The notes: generated by a model from the letters alone, not told the origin. A stretch of 64,000 nt of DNA from Winogradskyella sediminis (GCF_003387355.1 NZ_QUNH01000003.1:124001-188000); one strand, 5' to 3'. Shown: positions 9,639 through 15,748, counted from the stretch's first letter. A program made the numbers and translations.

Positions 9639-9824
9639 TTAATAATCCGTTTTTATTTTAAACCTTGATAATACCTCAAACACCTCATGTGCTTTCTTCT
9701 GTGCATGGTAGTCAAAGTGAACATGCTCTATCTTTACAAAACCTTGAGTACCGTGATAAGGATAATCAGGAAAACAAAGCAATAGTGGTTCTTTATGTTT
9801 TTTTTTTGTTAAAATAGTAGTTAA
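9639..9824 (-). pseudogene. 3' remnant of an unidentified cassette gene
   Basis: The minus strand has an open frame of 61 codons ending with TAA at 9639-9641. It opens directly after a stop codon (9825-9827) and has no ATG. The C-terminal part looks protein-like: EPLLLCFPDYPYHG, then FVKIEHVHFDYHAQKKAHEV, then FEVLSRF. A run of ten A/T bases at 9798-9807 precedes the convincing part, so a frameshift there is possible. Half-sites flank it on both sides, as expected if deletions removed the 5' end of a cassette gene and parts of two sites. Family not recognised. Confidence 0.55.
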
Positions 9825-9846
9825 TTATACACAGTGTTGTGTGCCG
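9823..9846 (-). repeat. attC-like half-site (right arm) downstream of the lipocalin-like gene
   Basis: aattatacacagtgttgtg matches the right arm of the site at 13131-13288 (attatacaccgtgttgt). Its GTT core (GTTGTGTGC at 9836-9844) is the inverse of the core on the 5' side of the same gene (GTACACAAC at 10340-10348), 8 of 9 positions. Confidence 0.6.
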
Positions 9847-9870
9847 TTTGTTCTTTTCTAATTATTTCAA

Positions 9871-9898
9871 AAATATTGAATTTATAGACTCAATATTT
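9871..9898 (-). terminator. Possible terminator hairpin after the lipocalin-like gene
   Basis: A perfect 9-bp stem, aaatattga at 9871-9879 with tcaatattt at 9890-9898, directly abuts the stop codon on the minus strand. The stem is AT-only and the following T run is short, so termination would be weak. Confidence 0.4.
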
Positions 9899-10291
9899 CT
9901 ACTTTACGTATTCATAAATTTCCCAATCACCATTTTCGAAAGTTTCTTTTAATTGAAGAGTAGTTTCATTCAGAATAAGGATCTCTCTTTGCTGTATTTC
10001 ATCACTCCAATCCATTGTTAGATTATTACCCGAAATTGTCCACGTTCCATTCCCTTCAACAACGCCATCATACTTATCTATAAAATTTCCGTTAGATTGA
10101 AATTCTAAAGTTATTGGTTCAGTTAAATTGTACCAATCCTGATTATTAAAATCATTGGCTTTATAACGATTTTCTGACCAAATGGCAATTATAAGACTAT
10201 TTTCATTATTTGAATTATCATCATCGCTCGAGCAAGCTGAACAGACTAATAATGTAATCATTAAGGCTAAAAATAAATAACTTTTTTTCAT
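9899..10291 (-). CDS. Cassette gene: small lipocalin-like lipoprotein
   Basis: The protein has 130 residues with a lipoprotein signal. The lipobox LVCSAC has Cys20 as the lipidation site, followed by SSDDDNSNN, a spacer with acidic residues after the +2 Ser that is typical of exported flavobacterial lipoproteins. The rest (IAIWSENRYKAND, FQSNGNFIDKYDGV, GTWTISGNNLTMDW) resembles the lipocalin-like family common in Bacteroidota. The gene is bracketed by inverse cores at 9836-9844 and 10340-10348 (8 of 9 matches), marking it as one cassette. A TATATTTG element on the minus strand inside the neighbouring site (10392-10399) may transcribe it. Ligand unknown. Confidence 0.8.
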   Translation of the reverse strand: MKKSYLFLALMITLLVCSACSSDDDNSNNENSLIIAIWSENRYKANDFNNQDWYNLTEPITLEFQSNGNFIDKYDGVVEGNGTWTISGNNLTMDWSDEIQQREILILNETTLQLKETFENGDWEIYEYVK

Positions 10292-10339
10292 TTACTTTTT
10301 TAATTAAATTTCAATATATGTTTAGTTTCTGGTTAAATT

Positions 10340-10475
10340 GTACACAACGGTTTTGTATAAGATTAGTTGCGTGGTTAAGCACTAAAGTTAGCAAATATAA
10401 TCCCAATAGAAAAACCCTTAGGATTTTCGAAAGTAGGCTAGAACTAGCAATACTTTATGCACGGTGTTACAAACA
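10340..10475 (-). repeat. attC-like site S2
   Basis: This 136-bp imperfect palindrome separates two minus-strand genes. The outer cores are GTACACAAC (10340-10348) and GTTACAAACA (10466-10475), each of which matches the other end of its own neighbouring gene. Inside are the arms tgtataag and cttatgca, then agttgcgtgg and agcaat, and an inner hairpin (GAAAA at 10409-10413 with TTTTC at 10424-10428). The block aagtaggctagaactagcaat belongs to the family shared with S3, S5 and S6. Confidence 0.8.
10392..10399 (-). promoter_or_regulatory. Promoter-like element inside site S2
   Basis: The minus strand reads TATATTTG, a full match to TANNTTTG, about 100 bases upstream of the lipocalin-like gene. 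Sites S4 and S5 have one-mismatch versions at the equivalent place (the conserved agcaaata block). Confidence 0.35.
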
Positions 10476-10479
10476 GTTT

Positions 10480-11280
10480 TTATTCATAAATGAAGATATA
10501 AACTGTCTGTTCATTAGTTGTATTATTGGTTTCAATCATTTCGGTCGGAAAGTCATCATTATCGTACGTAAAAGTGAAAGAAGAGCTTCCAGTTTCTGTT
10601 CCGTTAGAGTCAAACCTTGTTAACATACTATAATTATTAAAATTCATACTTTGAAAGTAATTCCAAAAAAGTCTTCGCGTTTCAATATCTATTCCAGCAA
10701 AAGGATGGTTTTTGTCATCATAGTTACTGTATTCCGTAGAGAATACAATGTTAGAATTAGTATCGGTTTGAGTTTCTGTTATGATATTATTGTTCGTACC
10801 ATATTCGAAAATCCTGCTCCCAGCTGGTGTACAGTCATTTAAATTGTTTGGACATTGAAAAAAAGCGTATTCGGTTATCTGTTTATTAGAATTAAAATCA
10901 TATTGGTGCCTATTGCCATCTCCTTGAATAAATTCTTCTAAATCTGAAACCAATAGACCATTTTCAAATGTGTAAGTAGTTGTTTCGTCAAGTTGGTTGT
11001 ATTCAGAACCCGTAAAATTAAATTCTTCGGCCAAAATAATTCTATCATCTGAATATGAAAAAACTATTCGCTCATCACCAACTTCTGTAAGCGATGCAAG
11101 TCTTTCATTTTCATATTCAAAATCATACTGCCTTACAAGGCTTCCATTTTCCATTATTTGAAGTGATTTTATTCTTTTTAAATTGCTTTCATTCGGATTA
11201 TCATTATTACCATCATCAGATGAACAAGATAAAATAGTTATTCCGATTAAAATTCCAAGTAGTAAATTCAGTTTTTTCAT
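10480..11280 (-). CDS. Cassette gene: YD-repeat-like lipoprotein
   Basis: The protein has 266 residues. The signal MKKLNLLLGILIGITILSC places the lipidated cysteine at 19, followed by SSDDGNNDN. The mature protein is made of short strands of the YD/RHS type (RQYDFEYENERLASLTEV, HQYDFNSNKQITEYAF, FTYDNDDFPTEMIE), a pattern seen in many flavobacterial surface lipoproteins. It resembles the cassette protein at 13294-14064 in layout. The flanking inverse cores GTTACAAACA (10466-10475) and TGTTTGTAAC (11302-11311) match at 10 of 10 positions. Function unknown, probably cell surface. Confidence 0.8.
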   Translation of the reverse strand: MKKLNLLLGILIGITILSCSSDDGNNDNPNESNLKRIKSLQIMENGSLVRQYDFEYENERLASLTEVGDERIVFSYSDDRIILAEEFNFTGSEYNQLDETTTYTFENGLLVSDLEEFIQGDGNRHQYDFNSNKQITEYAFFQCPNNLNDCTPAGSRIFEYGTNNNIITETQTDTNSNIVFSTEYSNYDDKNHPFAGIDIETRRLFWNYFQSMNFNNYSMLTRFDSNGTETGSSSFTFTYDNDDFPTEMIETNNTTNEQTVYIFIYE

Positions 11281-11301
11281 TGCGTAAAATTTGGTTTAAA
11301 T

Positions 11302-11438
11302 TGTTTGTAACGGTCTCGTATAAGAATAGTTGCGTGGGTTAGTACTCAACTTTGCAAGTACACATCAAACTGAAAACCCGCGAGGATTTTCAGAAGTAGG
11401 CGAGAACAAGCAATTACTTATAGCCATTGTTGTAAGTA
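11302..11438 (-). repeat. attC-like site S3
   Basis: A 137-bp site about 95% identical to S6 over its centre. The inner hairpin is CTGAAAACCC (11370-11379), loop GCGA, GGATTTTCAG (11384-11393). Its one changed base pair relative to S6 is C-A on the top strand but a T-G wobble on the bottom (gene-sense) strand. The arms are ggtctcgtataag and cttatagcc, with ttgc/gcaa pairing further in. Cores: TGTTTGTAAC (11302-11311) and GTTGTAAGTA (11429-11438). Confidence 0.85.
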
Positions 11439-11442
11439 GTCT

Positions 11443-11901
11443 TTATTCCCAATTTTCTTTCAGTCGATATACTTTTCCAGATTCCTCCAATTCATCATCT
11501 AAATTGTCATCATATTGGAAATTCTGAACTTGCCACTTGTCTTTTGGCTTATAGAAAACAAATGTAAATCGAACAGGTTGTCTGTCATATTTAATCATAT
11601 AACTCACAAGTTTATAACTCTCTCCAACGCTTTTTTCCGTAACCTTTTCGTACCCATAATAATCTCCAACTAATCCAAGAAAGCTTGTCAATTGTGTTTT
11701 GACATTTTCAATTCTGTCTTTATTTCGGTCTATCATCCATTTATTTGTTTCGAAAACATAATCAACCGCTTTTTGAGGAGACTTTTCATAAGTTTTAAAA
11801 AATTCAGTTGTAATTTCTTCAGTCGTTGTTTGTGCTTTCAAAATATTTGTCGACAAAACAGTCACAATTAATAAGGTAAAGAGTTTAATTTTTCTATTCA
11901 T
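11443..11901 (-). CDS. Cassette gene: small secreted protein of unknown function
   Basis: The protein has 152 residues with a signal peptide (MNRKIKLFTLLIVTVLSTNILKAQ) and no lipobox. The mature part alternates a helical segment (EFFKTYEKSPQKAVDYVFE) with strands (YKLVSYMIKYDRQPVRFTFVFYK and WQVQNFQYDD). This layout resembles NTF2-like/DUF3887-type small domains, but the match is impressionistic. Perfect inverse cores GTTGTAAGTA (11429-11438) and TACTTACAAC (11919-11928) bracket the gene. Its role cannot be inferred from neighbours, which are unrelated cassettes. Confidence 0.75.
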   Translation of the reverse strand: MNRKIKLFTLLIVTVLSTNILKAQTTTEEITTEFFKTYEKSPQKAVDYVFETNKWMIDRNKDRIENVKTQLTSFLGLVGDYYGYEKVTEKSVGESYKLVSYMIKYDRQPVRFTFVFYKPKDKWQVQNFQYDDNLDDELEESGKVYRLKENWE

Positions 11902-11918
11902 TTAGTTTGTTTTTAAAT

Positions 11919-12119
11919 TACTTACAACGTCCCTGTATATGGCTCGTAGCGTGAAAATTATGAAATTATTTATGGATGAAGCACGAGCCAAATTTTTTAA
12001 TTTTTCTTATTATCTTTTTTCCCAATAAGCCAAATTAAAAAATTTGGCGGACTAGCAAATACACCTTAACTTCGATTAGCTAACTAACAAGCTATAAGGT
12101 TAATATATTGTTATAACAC
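11919..12119 (-). repeat. attC-like site S4 (divergent, 201 bp, with long inner stems)
   Basis: The outer cores are TACTTACAAC (11919-11928) and GTTATAACAC (12110-12119), with AT-rich arms (gtatat and atatat). The centre differs from the other sites. It has GGCTCGT at 11941-11947 paired with ACGAGCC at 11983-11989. It also has a perfect 17-bp inverted repeat, GCC plus AAATTTTTTAATTT at 11987-12003, against its complement at 12032-12048, with a 28-base loop. The agcaaat block near the right side is shared with S2 and S5. Confidence 0.75.
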
Positions 12120-12121
12120 GT

Positions 12122-13114
12122 TTATTTTGCTAGGGCTATGTTATAAACTTGAACGTTCTCTAATGGAAATTTTGTTACATTATTAGTATCAAGCTCTATT
12201 CTTACTAACTCGCTAACATAATCCCCATTTTGATCTTCTCTATCCGAAATTGCGAAAATTAAATTCTCAATAGCATCATATGTAGTGCTACTGAAAGAGT
12301 CTACATTAGTGATGTCCGATACGACCGTTTCTGTTCCGTTGGATTTATCCAATTCAATTAATTTCGTTGGAATAGAAGCGTCTGAGTTTTCAGGTTTTTT
12401 GAATGCAAGCAGTCTATTATTATCAGCTAAGATTATAGAATAAACTTGTACATTTTCTAATTGAAATGTTGTTACATTATTATCGCTTAGCTCAATCCTA
12501 ACTAATTGGCTTACGTAATCTCCGTTTTGATCTTCTCTGTCAGAAATCGCAAAAATCACATTATCATTTTCATCATATACTGTACTGCTAAAAGATTCAA
12601 CATTATCAATGTTTGTTAAAAATGTTTCTGATCCATTAGATTTGTTTAATTCGATTAATTTCGTTGGTATTGAAGCATCTGCATTTTCAGGTTTTTTAAA
12701 TGCCAGAAGTCTATTATTATCAGCTAAGATTATAGAATAAACTTGTACATTTTCTAATTGAAATGTTGTTACACTATTATCGCTTAGCTCAATCCTAACT
12801 AATTGACTTACGTAATCTCCGTTTTGATTTTCTCTGTCAGAAATCGCAAAAATCACATTATCATTTTCATCATATACTGTACTGCTAAAAGACTCAACAT
12901 TATCGATGTTTGATAAAAATGTTTCAGCACCGTTAGTCTTATTCAATTCAATTAATTCTGTCGGAATAGAGCTAGTAGAATTTTCAGGTTTTTTGAAAGC
13001 TAATAGTTTTGACTCTTGCGCTGGATTTTCTGGATCTTGACTAGAAGATGTGTCATCGCTTTCGGAACAACTTGCGATTAAAAAAACGAACATAAATTTT
13101 AAAATGTTTTTCAT
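12122..13114 (-). CDS. Cassette gene: lipoprotein of three near-identical 99-residue repeats
   Basis: The start is set at the ATG at 13112-13114 (MKNILKFMFVFLIASC), giving 330 residues. A longer frame to 13156 would begin inside the attC-like site and put 14 residues before the signal. Lipobox cysteine is residue 16, followed by SESDDTSSS. The mature part is three tandem units, each beginning LLAFKKPEN and containing FAISDRE.QNGDYVS.LVRIEL and ending ENVQVYSI.LAD. They cover 13006-12710, 12709-12413 and 12412-12125. Units 1 and 2 are almost identical at DNA level over their last two thirds. The strand-rich units suggest a beta-propeller-like surface protein. Flanking cores match at 8 of 10 positions (12110-12119 and 13131-13140). 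Confidence 0.8.
   Translation of the reverse strand: MKNILKFMFVFLIASCSESDDTSSSQDPENPAQESKLLAFKKPENSTSSIPTELIELNKTNGAETFLSNIDNVESFSSTVYDENDNVIFAISDRENQNGDYVSQLVRIELSDNSVTTFQLENVQVYSIILADNNRLLAFKKPENADASIPTKLIELNKSNGSETFLTNIDNVESFSSTVYDENDNVIFAISDREDQNGDYVSQLVRIELSDNNVTTFQLENVQVYSIILADNNRLLAFKKPENSDASIPTKLIELDKSNGTETVVSDITNVDSFSSTTYDAIENLIFAISDREDQNGDYVSELVRIELDTNNVTKFPLENVQVYNIALAK
12125..13006 (-). repeat. Three tandem 297-bp coding repeats
   Basis: Repeat boundaries on the + strand are about 12125-12412, 12413-12709 and 12710-13006. Blocks such as atcagctaagattatagaat recur at 297-bp spacing, and only a handful of differences are seen over about 180 bases between the two right-hand units. 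The pattern fits recent duplication or gene conversion. Confidence 0.85.
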
Positions 13115-13130
13115 AGGATTTTGGTTAAAT

Positions 13131-13288
13131 GTGTTACAATGGTCTCGTATAACCATCAGTTACGGGTTTTAAATTACTGTTTTTCGGTTAAGCACTGACT
13201 TTAGCAAATAAATCACAGATAGAATGTCCGCGATGACTTTCGTAAGTAGGCTATAACTAGCAATGAATTATACACCGTGTTGTAAACA
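13131..13288 (-). repeat. attC-like site S5
   Basis: A 158-bp site with outer arms gttacaatggtctcgtataa and ttatacaccgtgttgtaaac. The top-strand left arm carries extra bases (TCTC) that would stay unpaired in a fold. The inner hairpin is GAATGTC (13222-13228) with GACTTTC (13235-13241), one T-T mismatch. It shares the aagtaggcta-taactagcaat block with S2. Relative to S3 and S6 it has an extra stretch of about 20 bases near 13165-13185. Confidence 0.75.
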
Positions 13289-13293
13289 GTTTT

Positions 13294-14064
13294 TTAGTCT
13301 ACATATTGATATATTGCAGAATAAGTACTTTGTTCAGAATCTTGAACCGATACAGCAGTTACTGTTGCTGATGTTGGATAATTTTCATTATCATAAGAAT
13401 AATTCACATTTATTGTATGAATAATTTCTCCTTCTTCATTTTTATAAATAAGTTGAGAAGGGTTATTTACAGGAAAAAGTAATCTTGCTTGAACAATTTC
13501 GGGAATTTGCGGATTCAAACTGAAATTTAATTGAACATCATCCAATACTTCAATAATTCCGCCTGCTTCTAAAGTATAAAAATAGGGGTTATGTGTATTA
13601 TCGTATGAAATTTCTGCTGTATAAATTTTTGTATAATATGAGTCAGTATTGTAGTCATACTCTTCTTCATAAAACTCTATTTCTTTTGGGTTACCATTGT
13701 CATCATATTGAATAACTTCTCCAGTTTCAAATGCGTCATAAGGTGATTCATATAATTCTTCAATATTTAGATTGTCATTTCCTCCTCCAGTAATATTAGA
13801 TAGGTTATCATTATCATCATAAACAAAAATGCTGGTTTCAACACCATCTGATATAGTGTTTAATAATCCATCCGATGTATATGATAACGAAATGTTTTTA
13901 TTTTCTTGAGAATCTTGGGCTGAAATAATAGAAATAGATTCTATTAATTTTTCTTGAACATTTCCATTTGCATTATCAAATTCATCTGTAACAGAATCTT
14001 CACTACAACTCAATGTAAATATTGATAAGCTTAAAAGAATGATTAATGATTTTTGATTTTTCAT
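13294..14064 (-). CDS. Cassette gene: YD-repeat-like lipoprotein, acidic
   Basis: The protein has 256 residues, with lipobox TLSC at Cys20 followed by SEDSVTDE. The acidic mature part has strand-turn units (NISLSYTSDGLLNTISDG, SIFVYDDNDNLSNITGG, VIQYDDNGNPKEIEFYEEEY, VNYSYDNENYPTSATV) like those of the 10480-11280 protein, so the two probably share a fold. The flanking cores GTTGTAAACA (13279-13288) and TGCATACAGC (14113-14122) agree at 7 of 10 positions, the weakest pair in the array. Function unknown. Confidence 0.78.
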   Translation of the reverse strand: MKNQKSLIILLSLSIFTLSCSEDSVTDEFDNANGNVQEKLIESISIISAQDSQENKNISLSYTSDGLLNTISDGVETSIFVYDDNDNLSNITGGGNDNLNIEELYESPYDAFETGEVIQYDDNGNPKEIEFYEEEYDYNTDSYYTKIYTAEISYDNTHNPYFYTLEAGGIIEVLDDVQLNFSLNPQIPEIVQARLLFPVNNPSQLIYKNEEGEIIHTINVNYSYDNENYPTSATVTAVSVQDSEQSTYSAIYQYVD

Positions 14065-14112
14065 AATTGATTAATTTTAAATTGTTTAATTAAATTTTGA
14101 TTTTCGTCAAAT

Positions 14113-14249
14113 TGCATACAGCGGTCTCGGCTATGAGTAGTTGCGTGGGTTAGCACTAAACTTTGCAAGTACACACCAAACTGAAAATCCGCGAGGATTT
14201 TCAGAAGTAGGCGAGAACAAGCAATTACTTATAGCCATTGTTGCCAGTA
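14113..14249 (-). repeat. attC-like site S6
   Basis: A 137-bp site with the clearest inner hairpin of the array: CTGAAAATCC at 14181-14190, loop GCGA, GGATTTTCAG at 14195-14204, a perfect 10-bp stem. Flanking pairs are gttgc/gcaat and ggctatgag/cttatagcc. The left arm has TCTC as likely extrahelical bases. Its sequence is about 95% identical to S3 in the centre, yet its outer cores differ from those of S3 and instead match the adjoining genes. Confidence 0.85.
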
Positions 14250-14253
14250 GTAT

Positions 14254-15198
14254 TTATTTCACATTTTTATTTATTTCAAACAATTTTTTATAAATCGCTT
14301 TTAAATTTATTGTTCCTTGCAAACCATAATCTTGGATTTCCTTGACTTCTCCATTTTCGTAAATGACCTTTAATATTCCTGTTTGGTCATCAGTCCAATT
14401 TACTGAATAAAAGCTTTTTAATTTTTTAAGTTCGGCATATTCAATTAATCCGATTACATTATCATAATCAGTTTGGTTTAACCTAAAACTTTTCAGCCCA
14501 GAATGATTTGTAAATTTTTTACCGTTATATTCTAAATTCCTTTCTGAATCTAATTTTATATCAAAAATTGGGCAACTCCCAAAACACCCAGTTGTTGAGA
14601 AATATAATTCTTTAATTCTATTAACTTTAGGTTTAATATTCTTATATTCTACAAGCTCGCCAAATTTTACTGTTAAACTATCAACTTTATATTTCACATC
14701 TCTGATTGTCCATTCAGATTCTTTCGTTTTACTATTATATGATAAGGCTTCTTGATTTTTTTTAATTTTTATGTTCGGATATTCTTCGTCATCAAATTCT
14801 TGGATTTCCGTTTCGAAAATCAACACTTTTTCATTTCCTATTTCTGCGATTGAGTCTAATTCTGGTTCGTTGTCAGAAAAGAACTTTGTGTTTCTGAAAT
14901 TTAATTCTTTAAAATCTTTATCTCCGTTGTTAAGAACAATAATTAAAGGTACATACGCATTTACAACTAAGTCGGTAAAACCATTGTTATCTAAATCAGT
15001 TTTCTTTACAAAGTATTCAAAATCTTCGTCATCTGCCTCAACTTCTTTGTCAAATACTTCTTTGAAAGTATATTTTTTATTGATTTCCTTTTCTAAAAAT
15101 TTAGCAACTTTCTTATTTGAATTCAGTTCGTCAATAGTTTGCCCAAACATAAAGTTTAAGTTTAGCAATAAAATTCCAATGACGATTGTGTTTTTCAT
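14254..15198 (-). CDS. Cassette gene: secreted protein with C-terminal DUF6438-like domain
   Basis: The protein has 314 residues with a signal peptide (MKNTIVIGILLLNLNFMFGQ). Residues about 65-110 contain KTDLDNNGFTDLVVNAYVP, an FG-GAP-like calcium-loop segment. The C-terminal part (about 190-305) begins ELYFSTTGCFGSCPIFDIKL, which matches the DUF6438 family signature of a CFG.CP motif followed by strands. It is the first gene of the array in its direction of transcription. Its flanking cores GTTGCCAGTA (14240-14249) and TACTGGCAAC (15201-15210) match perfectly. Molecular function unknown. Confidence 0.8.
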   Translation of the reverse strand: MKNTIVIGILLLNLNFMFGQTIDELNSNKKVAKFLEKEINKKYTFKEVFDKEVEADDEDFEYFVKKTDLDNNGFTDLVVNAYVPLIIVLNNGDKDFKELNFRNTKFFSDNEPELDSIAEIGNEKVLIFETEIQEFDDEEYPNIKIKKNQEALSYNSKTKESEWTIRDVKYKVDSLTVKFGELVEYKNIKPKVNRIKELYFSTTGCFGSCPIFDIKLDSERNLEYNGKKFTNHSGLKSFRLNQTDYDNVIGLIEYAELKKLKSFYSVNWTDDQTGILKVIYENGEVKEIQDYGLQGTINLKAIYKKLFEINKNVK

Positions 15199-15200
15199 AT

Positions 15201-15285
15201 TACTGGCAACTCGTTATATCATAACTTCTATCACTCATATCCCACAACTTAACCAAGTTAAAGAAAGGTAGGATATGTGTTTAAA
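15201..15285 (-). repeat. Array-proximal half-site with a hairpin
   Basis: The core TACTGGCAAC (15201-15210) followed by tcgttatatcataac resembles the left arm of the other sites. Further on are AACTT-aacc-AAGTT (15246-15259) and CATATCC (15237-15243) paired with GGATATG (15271-15277). No right-hand core partner is identifiable, so this could be an attI-like entry point or an eroded site. Confidence 0.4.
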
Positions 15286-15317
15286 GTCATTTGCTACGAA
15301 GTTAACTCTTTTTCTTA

Positions 15318-15406
15318 CAAAATCTATACGTAAAGTTACGTACAGATTTGTTTTGTATAAGCCAAGTTAAAACCTTCTCTCCTAAATAACTTACGGTAAA
15401 CCGTAA
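15318..15406. promoter_or_regulatory. Two palindromes between the array and the DUF6952 gene
   Basis: The first is CAAAATCT and TACGTAA, then TTACGTA and AGATTTG (15318-15350), with only two bases at its centre. The second is TTACGGT-aa-ACCGTAA (15391-15406), a perfect 7-bp inverted repeat. They look like protein-binding or recombination sites, not terminators. No regulator is assigned. Confidence 0.35.
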
Positions 15407-15432
15407 AAGCAAAATAAAACGGTTTAAAACGC

Positions 15433-15466
15433 AAAAACCACCAAGCTTTCACTCAGTGGTTTTTTT
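15433..15466 (-). terminator. Terminator after the DUF6952 gene
   Basis: AAAAACCAC (15433-15441) pairs with GTGGTTTTT (15456-15464) around a 14-base loop, with flanking A and T runs. It lies 25 bases after the stop of the minus-strand DUF6952 gene and marks the right-hand border of the cassette region. Confidence 0.8.
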
Positions 15467-15490
15467 AAATTGGTAATTTTTCTTTTTCTA

Positions 15491-15748
15491 TTATTTGTCA
15501 ATAGAGCCTAAAACGCGTTTCATAAATCCGTTAACGGCTTCTTTTTTAGGTGTGCCTTCCTTTATCATTTTGTTCACTTCAATGGCACCATACATATTAG
15601 AGATTAACTCTCCAATAACATCGAGTTCTTCATCTTTAAGCGATGGTACTTCTGTTAACGCTTCTAAGGTTTCAATGGTTTCAATGATATAATCTTCGTC
15701 ATTGTCTTCAATGAATTGCGTTAGGTGTTTAATTACGGGTAATTTCAT
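15491..15748 (-). CDS. DUF6952 family small protein
   Basis: An 85-residue cytosolic protein (MKLPVIKHLTQFIEDNDEDY, then ETIETLEALTEVPSLKDEELDVIGELISNMYGA). It belongs to a small flavobacterial family that I associate with the thioredoxin and peroxiredoxin genes found here in the same order. Mainly helical and acidic. It follows the thioredoxin gene by 88 bases on the same strand. A role in peroxide or thiol metabolism is suggested by position only. Confidence 0.8.
   Translation of the reverse strand: MKLPVIKHLTQFIEDNDEDYIIETIETLEALTEVPSLKDEELDVIGELISNMYGAIEVNKMIKEGTPKKEAVNGFMKRVLGSIDK

Larger units (their letters stand above)
9560..15210 (-). mobile_element. Integron-like gene cassette array without an integrase (CALIN-like)
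   Basis: Six complete units, each one promoter-poor gene plus one structured site, follow each other on the minus strand, together with a deleted unit (9578-9846). For every complete unit, the core just 5' of the gene is the inverse of the core just 3' of the same gene. Scores are 8/9, 10/10, 10/10, 8/10, 7/10 and 10/10. The two cores within one site, which belong to different genes, agree at only about 5-6 of 10. The GTT/AAC triplets are kept in most. This is the logic of integron cassettes. No tyrosine recombinase or intI-like gene is present here; flanking genes are housekeeping. Confidence 0.65.

Noticed and set aside
10318..10623. Plus-strand open frame covering site S2 and the end of the next gene.
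   Set aside because: It reads through a structured repeat and an antisense gene, has no plausible signal or family features, and looks like a shadow.
12125..13006. CRISPR-like regular spacing of repeats.
   Set aside because: The 297-bp units are in-frame coding repeats within one lipoprotein gene, with no short direct repeats and spacers and no cas genes.
13115..13156. Longer start for the three-repeat lipoprotein (14 extra residues).
   Set aside because: It runs into the attC-like site and places hydrophilic residues before a standard lipoprotein signal; the ATG at 13112-13114 is the better start.
9560..15490. Integrase or transposase gene associated with the array.
   Set aside because: All six frames were considered; opposite-strand open frames (for example 14771-15271 +) are low-complexity shadows of the real genes. 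No R..H..R..Y recombinase pattern or DDE transposase was seen.
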